Shown here piece after piece: positions 23,745-34,827 of a stretch of 64,000 nucleotides of DNA (the first letter of the stretch is position 1; every line of letters starts with the position of its first letter). Where the stretch lies: NCBI GenBank assembly GCA_907165275.2, contig OU015658.1, forward strand, positions 570,501-634,500. The letters run 5' to 3'. The position numbers were made by a program, and so were the translations under genes. The stretch is from Zygaena filipendulae. Lineage: Eukaryota > Arthropoda > Insecta > Lepidoptera > Zygaenidae. The notes under the pieces are model-generated. The model had not been told where the DNA came from. It did not search any database and was given only the letters and a program-made list of their open reading frames with translations.

Positions 23745-23932
23745 CTAGCTGTGCCCCGCGATTTCACCCGCGATAATTTCGGAGTTCCTGCGGGAATCAA
23801 AAAAGTAACTTTCGCTCTTTCCTCGGACTAGTTATAGTTTCCACAAATTATTTTAATCATAATCGGTTCAGCTGTTCGGCCGTGAAAACAATAACTAAGA
23901 CATTTTCACATACAAAATAAGATAAATAAACG
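23745..23932 (-). mobile_element. Helitron, minus orientation
   Basis: A|CTAGCTGTGCCCCGCG with hairpin at the left. The body is shortened and the 5' end is lost. A 74-codon frame that reads into it is spurious. Confidence 0.7.
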
Positions 23933-23986
23933 GCTCAACTATATACAAGACGTAGTCGTTGATAATAGCGAAGATATATTACACAT

Positions 23987-24211
23987 GGACATAGATAAGC
24001 AATAGTGTGTTAACCCACACTGGAGAAATTTTGAGTAAATAGTGTTTTAAAATTATAGCGCCATTTTCTGTCGACATTTTGTATGTTCAATATTTAGTTA
24101 CAATGTAATAAGGTAAACACATAATTAAAAAACGTTCCCTAACTCTCAATAAATCGTTCTGAATAGATAACTTAATTTTGTGGGTTAACATGTTATTGCT
24201 TATCTGCGTCC
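23987..24211 (-). mobile_element. 4-bp-TSD MITE, copy 3
   Basis: Inverted relative to the other two. Flanked by ACAT at 23983-23986 and 24212-24215; termini GGACATAGATAAGC and GCTTATCTGCGTCC. Confidence 0.88.
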
Positions 24212-24650
24212 ACATAACAAGTGATAAATTTTATACACCCGGTAGTTATTATCTAGTTATTGTTATATACATAGTTTAATCACTTCCAGTTCTGTTGGAT
24301 TAGGTACTTTCTCGTTTAGATCTGTCTGAATGCGAAGACATCGAGGGGGCGGCTTGCGTCATATTAATAAATTGCTATTTGGCATCAAACCAGACGATCG
24401 TGTCCAGTTACCACGCTTTACTGGACATAGAGTACACGGCAGATTTATGGTTTCAAGTATTGTTTGAATTCAACGATAAAATAAATGTAGTTTTACTATT
24501 ATTTATTATTCTAAGAGGACTTCTCATCTCTTTTACATAAGTCGGTTTATGTGCTTACAGTTTTTTTTTTGTATATTTCTAATGGAGAACTTTTAAGCTG
24601 GTTAGCGAGTTGTCATGTCAATACAAATAATACAATGAATTTGTTTTATA

Positions 24651-24863
24651 CTAGTCGATTCCCCAAGGTTTCACTGGCGTTAATTTCAGAGTTCCCGTAG
24701 GAATTCACGGATAAAAGTATCTTAATATGTCACTCAGGAACACTGTAGCTAGAAGTGAAAGAATTTTTAAAATCAGTTGAGTAGTTTTTGAGTTTATCCA
24801 TTACAAACAAACTAACAAGTGCATATAAAATCATATCTTTCCTCTTTATAATACCAGTATAGA
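24651..24863 (-). mobile_element. Helitron, minus orientation, degenerate hairpin
   Basis: A|CTAGTCGATTCCCC at the left and TTTATAATACCAGTATAGA|T at the right. The hairpin has decayed (AAGGTTTCACTGGCG). Confidence 0.7.
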
Positions 24864-27103
24864 TATAGAAATACAATGATTTTTGCGAACTGAAACTGAT
24901 TACAGAGATTGCACGTAAGTACGTCGCAAAGTACCTGACAGATTCTATAGACTTTTGAGTATTGGGAATATTTAACGTAAATATAGTTAAGTTATAGGAC
25001 AATCAAACGCTATGGTACTAAAACTTGAGAAAAACTAACACATTACTCGCCATTACACAAACACAACAGACTACTCGTACGGAGCGACCACAGAACAAAT
25101 AGAATAGACATAAACCCGATTTAGTATGGCAACAAACGAAAAACAGTGTCGCCGGGTAACTTTCGCACAAAAACTCATCACGTACAAAAACTAAATGTAT
25201 TAAACGCAATTCGGGAACGTTTCAGTTTTCATAATTCACAATTTTGGGAATATTGTACATATAACTAAAATAGTCTTCTAAAATGGCTTTGAGTAAATTA
25301 TTAAGTCCGACATCATTTGATCTGAGATTCATCTAATCCACCTTCTTAATCATCTGATAAAAGCTTGTCAGACACAAGCTTGTCGATTTCAAAAGCTCTT
25401 GACATATGGAAGCCTAAAATCCTCAACAAATCCGGCCCTAAGTGGCACAAAGATTGGAGTCGGCGCTCCGCTGGCTACAGCTTTACCACTGGTGGTTCGC
25501 GAGCTTTGATGTTTCTGTTAGTCAGGATTTACTCATTGACTAAGCTCACTATTTGGTGCGGCAACGTAAGCTGGCAGAAGTTTTAGAACGGGAGCAATTT
25601 GTACACTAAGGCAAAGTTTAGTTGTACCTTTGTTGTGAGAATTTTAAAAAACTGATACAAATTCAGACAAAGGTTTGAGAAGTTATTCCTATCGGAGACG
25701 AACGTAAAATTCTGAGCACAAAATAGCATTCATCACTAAAATCACCACCAATTATCGCGCACTGAGTTTAATCAAAACCAATTCATGCAAATGTTAGTAC
25801 CTAGATTCGGACCACTTAAGGACCCCTCCTGTCTGCGACAGTTTTCGTCAGCTGCTAATGTAATTGAAGACGAGTCGCGCAGCTCCACAAACAAATTCAA
25901 TTTTAAAACAATACCCGCAGTTTGAGCCAAATCTGATCGGATTCCTTTGTTACAGTATACCTACACGTACATAAAAATATAAATAGAAACATTTATACAT
26001 GTAAAAGGTTACACTAACTTATAACCTAACAAACTCAAAAGTTCATAATACTGTTACTGCATACTGTTTAGCAAGTATAAGCACGTCTGGTTTCCTCCAT
26101 CTTTCGATGGCGCTGTCAAATGCTCAAAAGTGTCGCTCTTTTTAAAAATAAAAAGCCTTTAAAATAGTAACTAACATGCAGGCACCGGATGTAGCGCTCG
26201 CAGTCAATTTCATGCACGTCACTTCCGTTCATTGCTAAAACTTTAACATCTACGAGCGAGCCAATAGGAGTAATTGAGGAAAATCATAAAAAAACATTAA
26301 TTTCACTCATGTTTGTGAGTTTTTTCATAACAAAAGTTCCAAGTTAACGTCAGCAGATCTTCCGAGAAACATTCATCAATTAACGTCAGCCGCGGTAAAG
26401 CCTTCCACGGGCGGCATTAAACGCTCCGACAGTATAAACTAATGATCGGTCTAACACGGTGACGTCATAGTCGTGTCTCCGAACTTAGGAAACTTAACAG
26501 AGGTTGTAAATTTGGCGGCGGATTACGTCTTTCAATTATATTATTGACTAATGTTAGGCATAAGAAGCCTAGAAAATGGGACGTTAATAACATAAAAAGC
26601 AAAATTAGTAAAAAAAGAATCCTCACAACTCTACTTAAAGAAACCGGTAATTAACATAATTTATAAAAGTCACAACTAAACAAAACACTTCAAATCTATA
26701 CATAGATTGCAGAGACGATGTTGAAGCCTTATTGATGTCAGGTACGTGTTACCTGATTTGTGTATTACAATGAAAATATGAAGTCCAAGAGGAAATAGTT
26801 ATTTTTTGCAGTTGTTTATTTAATTATCCGATATAATTTTCGGATTCGGCCGGAGATGTAATTGATTAGGTAGAAGACGACCAACGTCCTTTGAAGGACA
26901 TTCTTTATGCCCAGTTTTTATAGATATATTTATCTAGCGTCTTTTATTGCTCTGGTCCTTTGTACTGGTCAGATTTTTATTAATGAAATTCTACTGTTGA
27001 GATTACTCATTTTATTGAAAAGACTTATTTTCAAGTAACAATTTGACGTTTTACTCAAACTTCGGAGGTTTGTTGCAATCCTTACTATTGTAATATAATA
27101 TTA
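24864..27103. other. 2.2-kb non-coding stretch
   Basis: I see no exon, RNA gene or known repeat. A 73-codon frame at 25365-25586 has mixed composition but no splice sites or family resemblance. Confidence 0.4.
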
Positions 27104-27290
27104 CTAGCTGTTCCCTGCGGTTTCACCCGCGTTAATTTCAGAAATCTCAGAGGATTCCGGGAGGATAGTATCCAATGTCCTTTTATGTTATATGTAGGTA
27201 CCCCCGACAAGGTGTATGCAAAATGTCATGATGATTGGATGAATAGTAACGGCGTGAAAGTAACAAACAAACTCACATACAAAAAAAAAC
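27104..27290 (-). mobile_element. Helitron, minus orientation
   Basis: A|CTAGCTGTTCCCTGCGG with an intact hairpin. The 5' end is missing beyond AACAAACTCACATAC. The sequence just outside the left edge (ATCCTTACTATTGTAATATAATATT) resembles the 5' end of another, otherwise deleted copy. Confidence 0.7.
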
Positions 27291-28530
27291 AAATCTCGAT
27301 TCAATATCGAAACGACTTTGGTAGATGAAAGCAGTATTCGATAAATCGAACTAAAGGTAACGCCAGAATCAATTATGGCAATAATTGATCACATTTCAAT
27401 TTTAAATAGGTACTTTAAATCGAAAACCATTTCTAGATATTTGTTTAAATATCACCGTACACATTTGTTTGACCTTTTTTCTTACTTATTTAACGAAACA
27501 TTCAACAAAAACTTCGTGAGGTCCAAAGTTAGGATGTACACCGTAAATACCTTTGCGCTCACCGTATGGCGTATATACCTAAATTAAAAAATGAAGTGTC
27601 AATGTTATTCTGTTAGACAAAGTTATTCTCGTTTTATTTTGCTATGTCAAGTGGGGCAAAGGAAATGTACAGTATATGTTCATTCTGACATGAACTTTTC
27701 AAATTTTCAACATTTCAAATTAATTTTTGAATAACTTTCGGGAAAAGAAAAAATACGTGTCTCCTGGTTTTCTAAATACTATTTATTAAGCATGAAAAAA
27801 CATAAGGAAAAAAATTTTGAAATGTTGTCAATTCTCAGTACCTACTTGAATAATGATGAAATTAGTTTATTTTACGAGTGTCAGCTGTCCGAAACAAAAA
27901 GTAGTAAATTATTGTGACATTAAAGAGATCCCCAGAGATCTACATCCAGTGTCAATGCCAAGGGGAGTGATCGTTCTAATTTAATACTCGAAATATCCCG
28001 ACAACTGAATGATTTATATAGATCTTTTGTCACCGAGTAGTTTCTCTTTGTGATTTAATTAAAGAATAAGCAAATCTAAAACGTCAATATAAATTTGAGG
28101 TTATAGATCATTCTGTAACTTGCATTTTAGCTATTGTGCTGGTGCGGGGAAATAGACATAAAGACATCATTGGACATTTCGAGAACAGGACTTAACGCAC
28201 CTGAAGGATACGAGAGAGGATTATATAGCAGTTCAAATAGTCACTTGAATGTTTTGACACCGACTAACAAGTAACAACTAACAGACACGTGGCAACTGGC
28301 AACACTATAATACTCTAAATTTCATACTGTCGTATAACCGATCGCTATTGAACAAAGCCAATATATTTTAAGTTACCCTGCAACTGACTAACTCGCTCGA
28401 TTCAACACGCCCCCTTAGCCAAGTTGACAATCTGTGATCGTTGAGGCTATAGAAAACTAAGAAACATACCGTCAATCGTCATGTCACTTGGTTAAATAAA
28501 ATCGTCCAATGAAAAGTTCGGCTTCCTTAT
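27291..28530. other. Non-coding stretch, nothing recognised
   Basis: No supported exon. A weak ACGTGTC/AAAAAAT similarity to the paired-CRE MITE around 27740 is too short to call. Confidence 0.4.
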
Positions 28531-28711
28531 AGGGCCTATGCACACCACGTTTTTTAAGCGCTTCGTCGACGCTCGTTTTCGAAACGCGCGTCGACGGCGC
28601 GTGGACGGCGCGCTTTTAAGCTACAAAATTCTACAGATTGCGTGACTCAACCTCGTATCGCTACAAACGCGCGTCGACGGCGCGTTTGAAAAACGTGGTG
28701 TGCATAGCCCT
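28531..28711. mobile_element. 181-bp CG-rich MITE, AGGGC.TATGCACACC termini
   Basis: AGGGCCTATGCACACCACG at the left and CGTGGTGTGCATAGCCCT at the right are inverted repeats that extend through the adjacent A/T-run. The interior carries repeated GCGCGTCGACGGCGCG blocks. No target duplication was identified. Confidence 0.75.
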
Positions 28712-28794
28712 AAGGGCCTTTAGGGCTCCGCTGAAAACCAGCGCTGTTGCATTCTATGCGACAGCATATGCTGAGTCGGTGTCCGATTTGGCGC

Positions 28795-28888
28795 AGCAAG
28801 TATTAAAAAAATACCCCGTGTTTCTTGTAATTATTAGTTTTAAGTTGATACTTGCTGTGATGCGTAATAAAGATAATGTCTATGTCTA
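28795..28888 (+). mobile_element. LINE 3' end with TCTATG tail
   Basis: CTGTGATGCGTAATAAAG followed by TAATGTCTATGTCT, similar to 22985-23018. Confidence 0.5.
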
Positions 28889-29470
28889 AAAGTTCAATTT
28901 TTTGAGACCATGTGACGTGACGGTAGATTGTCAACTTGGCTAAGGAGGCTCTAAATTTCGCGTAACGCTGAAAAAAAAAACGTTAAAAGTGCAATAACGC
29001 ATGACGTCACTGATCATATACAAGGATATTAATCTCGGAGCAGTGATATACTCGCACTGCAGCTAGTATAAGTGCGGGCATTAACAACGGGGGCTGAAAA
29101 TAACCATCGCATGACGACCGGCGATCTGCAAATACTCCACGTACAGCCGGCCTTCGGGCTTCTGGTAACGAGTTGCTAGCAGACGATGCAATTTTTAGAG
29201 TTAATAATAAATTTTCAATATTAAAATTCAAGGCCCGATGGAGATTCTCGGTAACATGAGAGCGATATGTCCTCTAGCAGGCTTTGAAGATCATCTTGAA
29301 AAGGGATGGGTTTAGAGTCGCTTGCTGCGTAGAGAAAGCGGAGGGGAAAATAGTGCAAAATAGAATAATTTCCCTCGTTACAGATGAGAATGGCGTACTC
29401 TGACAATATAGGTAATATTGTATGGAATACTGACCGTAATATTACGTTCGATTTAAGCTTTATTTTTACA
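28889..29470. other. Non-coding stretch, nothing recognised
   Basis: Contains one TGACGTCA at 29004 but no other sign of the paired-CRE MITE. Confidence 0.4.
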
Positions 29471-29657
29471 CTAGCTGTGCCCCGCGGTTTCACCCGCGGT
29501 AATTTCGGAATTCCGGAATATAAAGTACCCTATGTCGTTCTCTGTACCCCTGAAAACGTGTATGCCAAATTTCATCCAAATTGGTTCAGCTGTTTTTGCG
29601 TGATTGAGTAATAAACATCCAAATATCCACACTTTCACTTTTATAATATCAGTAGGA
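29471..29657 (-). mobile_element. Helitron, complete ends, minus orientation
   Basis: A|CTAGCTGTGCCCCGCGG at the left, TTATAATATCAGTAGGA|T at the right, 187 bp. A well-preserved copy of the short subfamily. Confidence 0.85.
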
Positions 29658-29851
29658 TTAAATTTTCAAAAATAAGCTAATACAGTCTCAGGCGAGAATT
29701 TTCTGAGCTCTTATGAATAATAAATATCTCACAGATCACAGCGCTTAAAGCTTTTTATTAGTTAAAGTTTACGATTGTATCACGACAGTGTCTCTAAATT
29801 TTCATAGACAATATAAAAAGAGAGTATAGATAATAATCACTCTATACGACA

Positions 29852-30046
29852 ATGGCACCTCGTGTAAACGGCTGCCAGAAACCAAGTGAGGGCAGAGACC
29901 CCAAGAAGTTCAGAGACCTACCCGGGCGATGGGCGTTTAATCGAGTCCACGATAAACAAGACAGCTTGGCCGAGATCCAAAAGCGAGAATGGAAACACTT
30001 CGCGAACCAGTCATTTCCACCGGGCGTATTGTATTCACCAATATGA
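29852..30046 (+). CDS. Unassigned 64-residue basic open reading frame
   Basis: ATG with ACA before it and G after it (good context) opens an uninterrupted 64-codon frame. The frame is rich in K and R (for example PKKFRDLPGRW and QKREWKHF) and has fairly even, protein-like composition, unlike the low-complexity frames around it. There is no signal peptide, membrane segment or motif that I recognise. It is followed within 90 bp by a minus-oriented Helitron. It may be a small gene, an exon, or chance; no promoter, intron or poly(A) signal clearly goes with it. Confidence 0.25.
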   Translation: MAPRVNGCQKPSEGRDPKKFRDLPGRWAFNRVHDKQDSLAEIQKREWKHFANQSFPPGVLYSPI

Positions 30047-30128
30047 ACAATGAAAACAAGCTGCCAATCGCGACTTGCGACTTTCTAGCACGAGACGCAA
30101 GATCAAGTAACGGTAATATGAGTTTCGA

Positions 30129-30275
30129 CTAGCTATGCCAGGAGGTTGCACCCGCGTGAGTCTCAGAATTACCGGAGGAACTTTAACTTTGATAAAAGTA
30201 GCTCTAGTTACTCCTTGTAACATCAACTATCTGCCGTCAAGATCGGAGTAAACCGTTCGAAAATTAGCTTTGTTT
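30129..30275 (-). mobile_element. Helitron, minus orientation, truncated
   Basis: A|CTAGCTATGCCAGGAGGTTGCACCCGCG: the hairpin has mutated. The body belongs to the subfamily that also occurs at 41175 and 61228. Confidence 0.55.
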
Positions 30276-30289
30276 GTTTATTTGTTCCG

Positions 30290-30465
30290 GACTCCGGTGT
30301 TTGTTTGTGAGGGGGTAATCTTTGGAACGATTGCACCAAGTTTGATTTAATTTTTTTACTGATTGAGAAACTATTAGTATTCTCGAGTAAGTAACATAAT
30401 AAGATACTTTTACTCCGGAACAAAGAGTTTCAGTAAGACCGCAGGCATCAGCCGCTAAACTCCAG
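30290..30465 (+). mobile_element. Helitron fragment, plus orientation
   Basis: GTTTGTTTGTGAGGGGGTAATCTTTGG and a decayed end (AAGACCGCAGGCATCAGC) match the internal unit of the 22629 copy. It lies head-on with the preceding fragment. Confidence 0.45.
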
Positions 30466-30596
30466 ATTAACACATCTTAGGCCTCTTTTGTGCTGCAAGC
30501 GGAAACGACTTATATTAATGGTTTGTTGTCATAAAAACATAACTAGTTAAATTATGGTAAGATTTACTCCCCGAGCAAAGAAAAACGTGACCATCT

Positions 30597-30880
30597 TGTA
30601 GGAATCAGTTACTTTCTCGAGTTTCAAAATGGCCGCTGCCCGGTAGTCGAAGCAGCGTATCGTAGTCGAACCGGCGCCATTTCCCCATTCCCTGACTGAC
30701 AGCTGTCAAACGCCGGCCGCACGCACTAGCGTGCTATTTAAAGCCCAAGTGGGTCAAGTCAGTAGGCCGCAAGCCGGACCCAGTGCTAAAACAGTACGGA
30801 GTACCCAACCTAAGTACTCACCAGATGGTGGTTTAACTAAATCTATTTTAAGTTTTGCCTTCAATCGTTTTAATAAATAG
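30597..30880 (+). mobile_element. Possible solo LTR or compact promoter
   Basis: Within about 200 bp there is a GC-rich upstream part, a TATA-like CTATTTAAAG (30738), an initiator-like TCAGT (30760-30764) and then AATAAA (30872). This is how an LTR is built. I could not fix TG...CA ends or a target duplication, so a cellular promoter is an alternative. Confidence 0.25.
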
Positions 30881-30926
30881 GTAGAGTAAATCCTATGTAC
30901 ATAGGATTTACTCTACCTATTTATTA
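30871..30926. repeat. Perfect 56-bp palindrome, no spacer
   Basis: The sequence reads identically on both strands about its centre at 30898/30899 (GT|AC). Confidence 0.9.
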
Positions 30927-31016
30927 CTAGTATTTATTACTATTTATTACTAGTATTTATTACTATTTATTACTAGTATTTATTACTATTTATTTATTAC
31001 TATTTATTACTAGTTA
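30921..31016. repeat. Tandem TATTTATTACTAG array
   Basis: Alternating TATTTATTAC and TAG units in about five imperfect copies immediately after the 56-bp palindrome. Confidence 0.85.
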
Positions 31017-31024
31017 CATAAAAA

Positions 31025-31398
31025 GGTAAAGTTTGTAAGTTTTGATAGGATAATCTCTGGAACTAACGAAGCGGTTCTAAAAATACTTCGATAAGTAGGT
31101 AATCCCTTTTCGAAGGCTTTTGCATAGCATTTTCAACTTTGTTTTGATATTGCTTATATAAAAATGATTCCCTATCTCCCTTTTTGTTGTGTTTGGTATT
31201 GTAAGGAATCTCATGAAAGAATTTGGGAGTTCGTGCAGAAATTCCGAAACTCACGTGTGTGAAGCTCCGAAACGGTTGGACCGATATTGACAGGACTTTC
31301 ACGGCTAAATTAGCTGATGTCATAAGTAAATTAGGCTACTTTGGAGTTCCTGCGGGAATTCCGAAACTCACGCGGGTGAAAACGCGGCGCACAGCTAG
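31025..31398 (+). mobile_element. Helitron, plus orientation, long subfamily
   Basis: Contains a duplicated block (GGAGTTCGTGCAGAAATTCC, then GGAGTTCCTGCGGGAATTCC) and ends in ACGCGGGTGAAAACGCGG...CTAG at 31395-31398 before T. The 129-codon frame across it is spurious. Confidence 0.75.
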
Positions 31399-31693
31399 TA
31401 GTGCTCATAAGTTTATGGATTTAAATGTGAACATGTTTTCTTTATTGTACTTTGAGGTACAAATTGTGGTTTCGACTTTCGAATTGAAAACCATGAAATG
31501 CAAACCGCACTGTAGAACGGAACAGCCGCGCCGCGCTGTGTTATTGAATAATTCGGTAAAGCTACAGTCGTTTGATCCGCCATTTGCAATACAAATCGCT
31601 AGAGTTATATAGCTGTAGCCTGTATTTGTGTTGAAAAACAACAAATCTCTTTAACAAATCCCTTTAGGAGGTTACCATAACGAGTATTTTTTA

Positions 31694-32604
31694 ACCGACT
31701 TCCAAAAAGGAGGAGGTTCTATGTTCGATTGTATGTATGTTTTTTTTTTTTTTTTTTTTTTTTTTATGTATGTTCACCGATTACTCGAAGACGGTTGGAC
31801 CGATTTGGAAAATTCTTTTTTTGTTTGAAAGGGTTTACTCCCAATTAGGTCCCATTGCCACCAAGTCGAGATCTGATGATGGGATCTTGGAGAAATCGAG
31901 GGAACTCTTCAAAAATTATAAGCACACCTATAGTGATTTGGGTATTTTTTATAGTAAATCTTTCATTTGCTGATGAAAAGCAAAATTTGAAGAAGTGGAA
32001 CTGATGATGAAGACCACGGATGGTCATCAGAACTACTTAACAATAATACCTATTTCATGGGTTCCGATTGGAGCGATTTCAAAAATTGTTTTTTTGTTTG
32101 AAAGGGGATACTCCCAAATCAATTCTATTGTCACCAAATTGAGATCTGATTATGGGATCTTGGAGTAATCGAGGGAACTCTTCAAAAATTATAGGTACAC
32201 CTATAGCGATTTTTGTATTTTTTATAGTAAATCGTTTATTTGCTTTCGGAAAGCAAAATTTGAAGAAGTGGAACTGATGATGAAGATCACAGATGGTCAT
32301 CGGAACTACTCAATAATAGGTATTTCACGGGTTCTGAATCGTTAACTTTAATATGGTTTCTAAACAATTTATGCCCGTCACAATGTATATGGTGAAGTGG
32401 AACTGATGGTGAAGCACTAGGAGAACTCCTCAACAATTAACGTCCCTGCGTCGGGAAAAGTAATATTTTGTAAAAGGTGATGAGCAGTTGACATTAGGCT
32501 ATTGTAACTTAGAGAAATTACCAACTAAGTCACTTAAAAGCGAAAAATAAACAAAAATTTTTAACAAAAAATTAAAACCGACTTCCAAAAACACAGTATA
32601 CGCA
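31694..32604 (+). mobile_element. ACCGACTTCC repeat element, copy 1 body
   Basis: Begins AACCGACTTCCAAAAAGG, passes a long T-run (31740-31765) and then two ~270-bp tandem units with GGACCGATTT, GATCTGATGATGGGATCTTG and GAAGTGGAACTGATGATGAAG, plus a third partial unit. It ends with another ACCGACTTCCAAAAACAC. The same body lies inverted at 47048-47909. I recall this opening sequence as common in Lepidoptera, but its class is unsettled. Frames inside it are not genes. Confidence 0.75.
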
Positions 32605-33424
32605 GTATACGCAGTCTCAAGATAACACGAAATCTTCAACGGAAAAAATGTATATAATATTTACTTAAATAAATAAGTAAATGTTTACTTTGACGCGAGG
32701 ATCGAATCCGCGACAACTAGCGCAGCAGTCAGTCTCGTTAACCACTACACCAACAGTATTATCTATTAAAAAAATAAATAAAAAGGTTGTTAGTTAAAAA
32801 AAAAAATGTTTAACAAAAAATTAAAACCGACTTCCAAAAACACAAAACTGAAAAGCTAAAAATAAAATGCTAAAATTAACAAAATACCGATTTAATCCAA
32901 AAGACAAAAATACACGTAATATTATTATTGGTTTGTGCTACCACTGATCGGTTTGAATTCGGTGACAAGTCCGCTGGTGGATGCCCACTTGGGTTGTCCT
33001 GCTCACGAAGAGCTGGTGGCGGGAGTCGACTTAGCCCATCTACCCCCTCCATATTTGACTTGTCACCGACTTCATACCGATCAGTGGTAGCACAAACCAA
33101 TAATAATATTACGTGTATTTTTGTCTTTTGGATTAAATCGGTATTTTGTTAATTTTAGCATTTTATTTTTAGCTTTTCAGTTTTGTGTTTTTGGAAGTCG
33201 GTTTTAATTTTTTGTTAAACATTTTTTTTTTTTAACTAACAACCTTTTTATTTATTTTTTTAATAGATAATACTGTTGGTGTAGTGGTTAACGAGACTGA
33301 CTGCTGCGCTAGTTGTCGCGGATTCGATCCTCGCGTCAAAGTAAACATTTACTTATTTATTTAAGTAAATATTATATACATTTTTTCCGTTGAAGATTTC
33401 GTGTTATCTTGAGACTGCGTATAC
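32605..33424. repeat. 820-bp palindrome with tRNA-like arms
   Basis: Positions 32605-32969 are the near-perfect reverse complement of 33059-33424; the spacer is about 89 bp. Each arm contains a tRNA-like block (plus copy at 33275-33342, minus copy at 32687-32754) with GTAGTGGTTAACG and GGATTCGATCC resembling A and B boxes of RNA polymerase III promoters. The two arms both read ACCGACTTCCAAAAACAC, tying it to the element on its left. The frames starting MVCATTDR on both strands are a consequence of the symmetry. Confidence 0.9.
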
Positions 33425-33453
33425 AATACAATCCTAACTAATCTTCTTTAATA

Positions 33454-33683
33454 TCTTATATATATAAATCACGTGTCACGTTGTTTGTCCGCGATGGACT
33501 CCGAAACTACTGAACGGATTTTGGTAAAATTTTGTAACCATTCCTAATATGGTCCAACTTAAAAGATAGGATAGTTTTTATCCCGGAATTCCCTCGGGAA
33601 CTGAAGGACATAGAGTACTTTTTTCCCGCAACCTCCGCGGGAACTCCGAAATTACCGCGGATGAAATCGCGGGGGACAGCTAG
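33454..33683 (+). mobile_element. Helitron, complete ends
   Basis: A|TCTTATATATATAAATCACG at the 5' end and a GCGGATGAAATCGCGG hairpin with CTAG|T at the 3' end. The body (GGACTCCGAAACTACTGAAC) marks a separate subfamily. Confidence 0.8.
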
Positions 33684-33698
33684 TATCACTATATGCTA

Positions 33699-33873
33699 TA
33701 AATGCGAACATAAGTTTATTTGTTTGTTACGCTTTTCCGGCTTAACGACTTAACCGATCATCACGAAATTTTGCATACACGTTGTCAATGGTACAGAGAA
33801 GGATATAGAGTATTTGCTATCAAGAAATTTCCGCGACAAATTAACGCAGGAGAAACTCACTCGGGATAGCTAG
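33699..33873 (+). mobile_element. Helitron, hairpin eroded
   Basis: Body TAAATGCGAACATAAG to CTAG at 33870-33873 before T. Only 15 bp separate it from the preceding copy, in the same orientation. Confidence 0.65.
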
Positions 33874-34189
33874 TAAATAGATACCTACATGATATATTTT
33901 TTTAAAGTAATACAAGTATTATATAATATCCGTTGTCTGGTAGTTGGTATCCATTGTACAAGCTCTGTTTAACAAAATCTAACCTCTTAAACAGGTTAAA
34001 AACTGTAACCAAACAGCGTATTACACAAAAGTAGTAGAGTAGGTACACACGTCAGTACTGTGACCGGGTCACCGAGTCTTGACGGCTCAATAGCTTGAGG
34101 TTGACAATCTGCCAGTGTTTTTTTTTAATAGGCCAGACTTACTCGTCCTTGATGCACATTTTGTTATTTTTATTTTTTGGACAAATCTT

Positions 34190-34250
34190 CACTTTGGAGT
34201 TTCTGCGGGAATTCCGAAACTCACGCGGGTGAAACTGCGGGGCACAGCAA
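34190..34250 (+). mobile_element. Helitron 3' end fragment
   Basis: GAGTTTCTGCGGGAATTCCG followed by the ACGCGGGTGAAACTGCGG hairpin; CTAG has mutated (CAGCAAAT). Confidence 0.6.
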
Positions 34251-34332
34251 ATATTTTTTATTAATCGACATGACGGACTAAAAACTGATTTAATAAAATG
34301 TCCTATTGCATTTGACCACAGAGCAAATAAAT

Positions 34333-34655
34333 TAACTAGAGAGGACATGTAGGCGGGGCAGGAGCGCTACCGTTGCAAAGGAAGTTAGAGCAAATGCTCT
34401 AACTTGCCCAAAACTTCTTTTGCTGCCATCCCAAGTATACTTACCACAATATTCCCAAAACTGTGAATTTTGAAAACAGTGACTAAGTAAAAACAACCAT
34501 AAAGCGTTTAATTTTACATTTTTTTAGGTTAAATGAATGTTTTAGTGCGTGATGAATAGTTTTGTGTGCGAAAATCACCCGGCGACACTGGTGTTCATCT
34601 GTTTTCATACTAAACTATGTTGATGTCTCTTCTATCTGTTATTTTCTGTTCTGTC
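34333..34655 (+). repeat. ~300-bp unclassified interspersed repeat, copy 2
   Basis: Carries a short insertion (GTTAGAGCAAATGCTCTAAC, itself palindromic) relative to copies 1 and 3. Confidence 0.7.
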
Positions 34656-34827
34656 CGTTTGACAAACATCTTCGTTTCGCTTTCGTCAAAATAAATATCC
34701 GCTTGACATTGGACGAAAAAATAAAAGATTTCATAACAACCGCGACACAATAGCGGCCGGCGGCCGCGGCATAGCGGTAACAAGGTCCGCACGCGCAAGT
34801 GTGTGAAAATATTGAGAATATAATAAT

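Noticed and set aside
25365..25586. 73-codon frame starting MSDTSLSISKALDIW
   Set aside because: No acceptor or donor sites, no recognised homology, and in-frame stop soon after; not enough to call a gene.
27730..27770. Possible paired-CRE MITE fragment (AAAAAATACGTGTC)
   Set aside because: Only about 20 bp match; not distinguishable from chance.
31063..31644. Frames of 79-129 codons on both strands
   Set aside because: They run through a Helitron and its flanks, with no splice sites or protein-like features.
32876..33152. Two similar ~74-residue frames (MVCATTDR...) on opposite strands
   Set aside because: They arise because the DNA is palindromic; the same pair occurs at the second palindrome (46706-46958). 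No gene signal.
33275..33342. Possible tRNA gene in the palindrome arm
   Set aside because: Only A/B-box-like motifs; I could not form acceptor and anticodon stems, and it is mirrored in the other arm.
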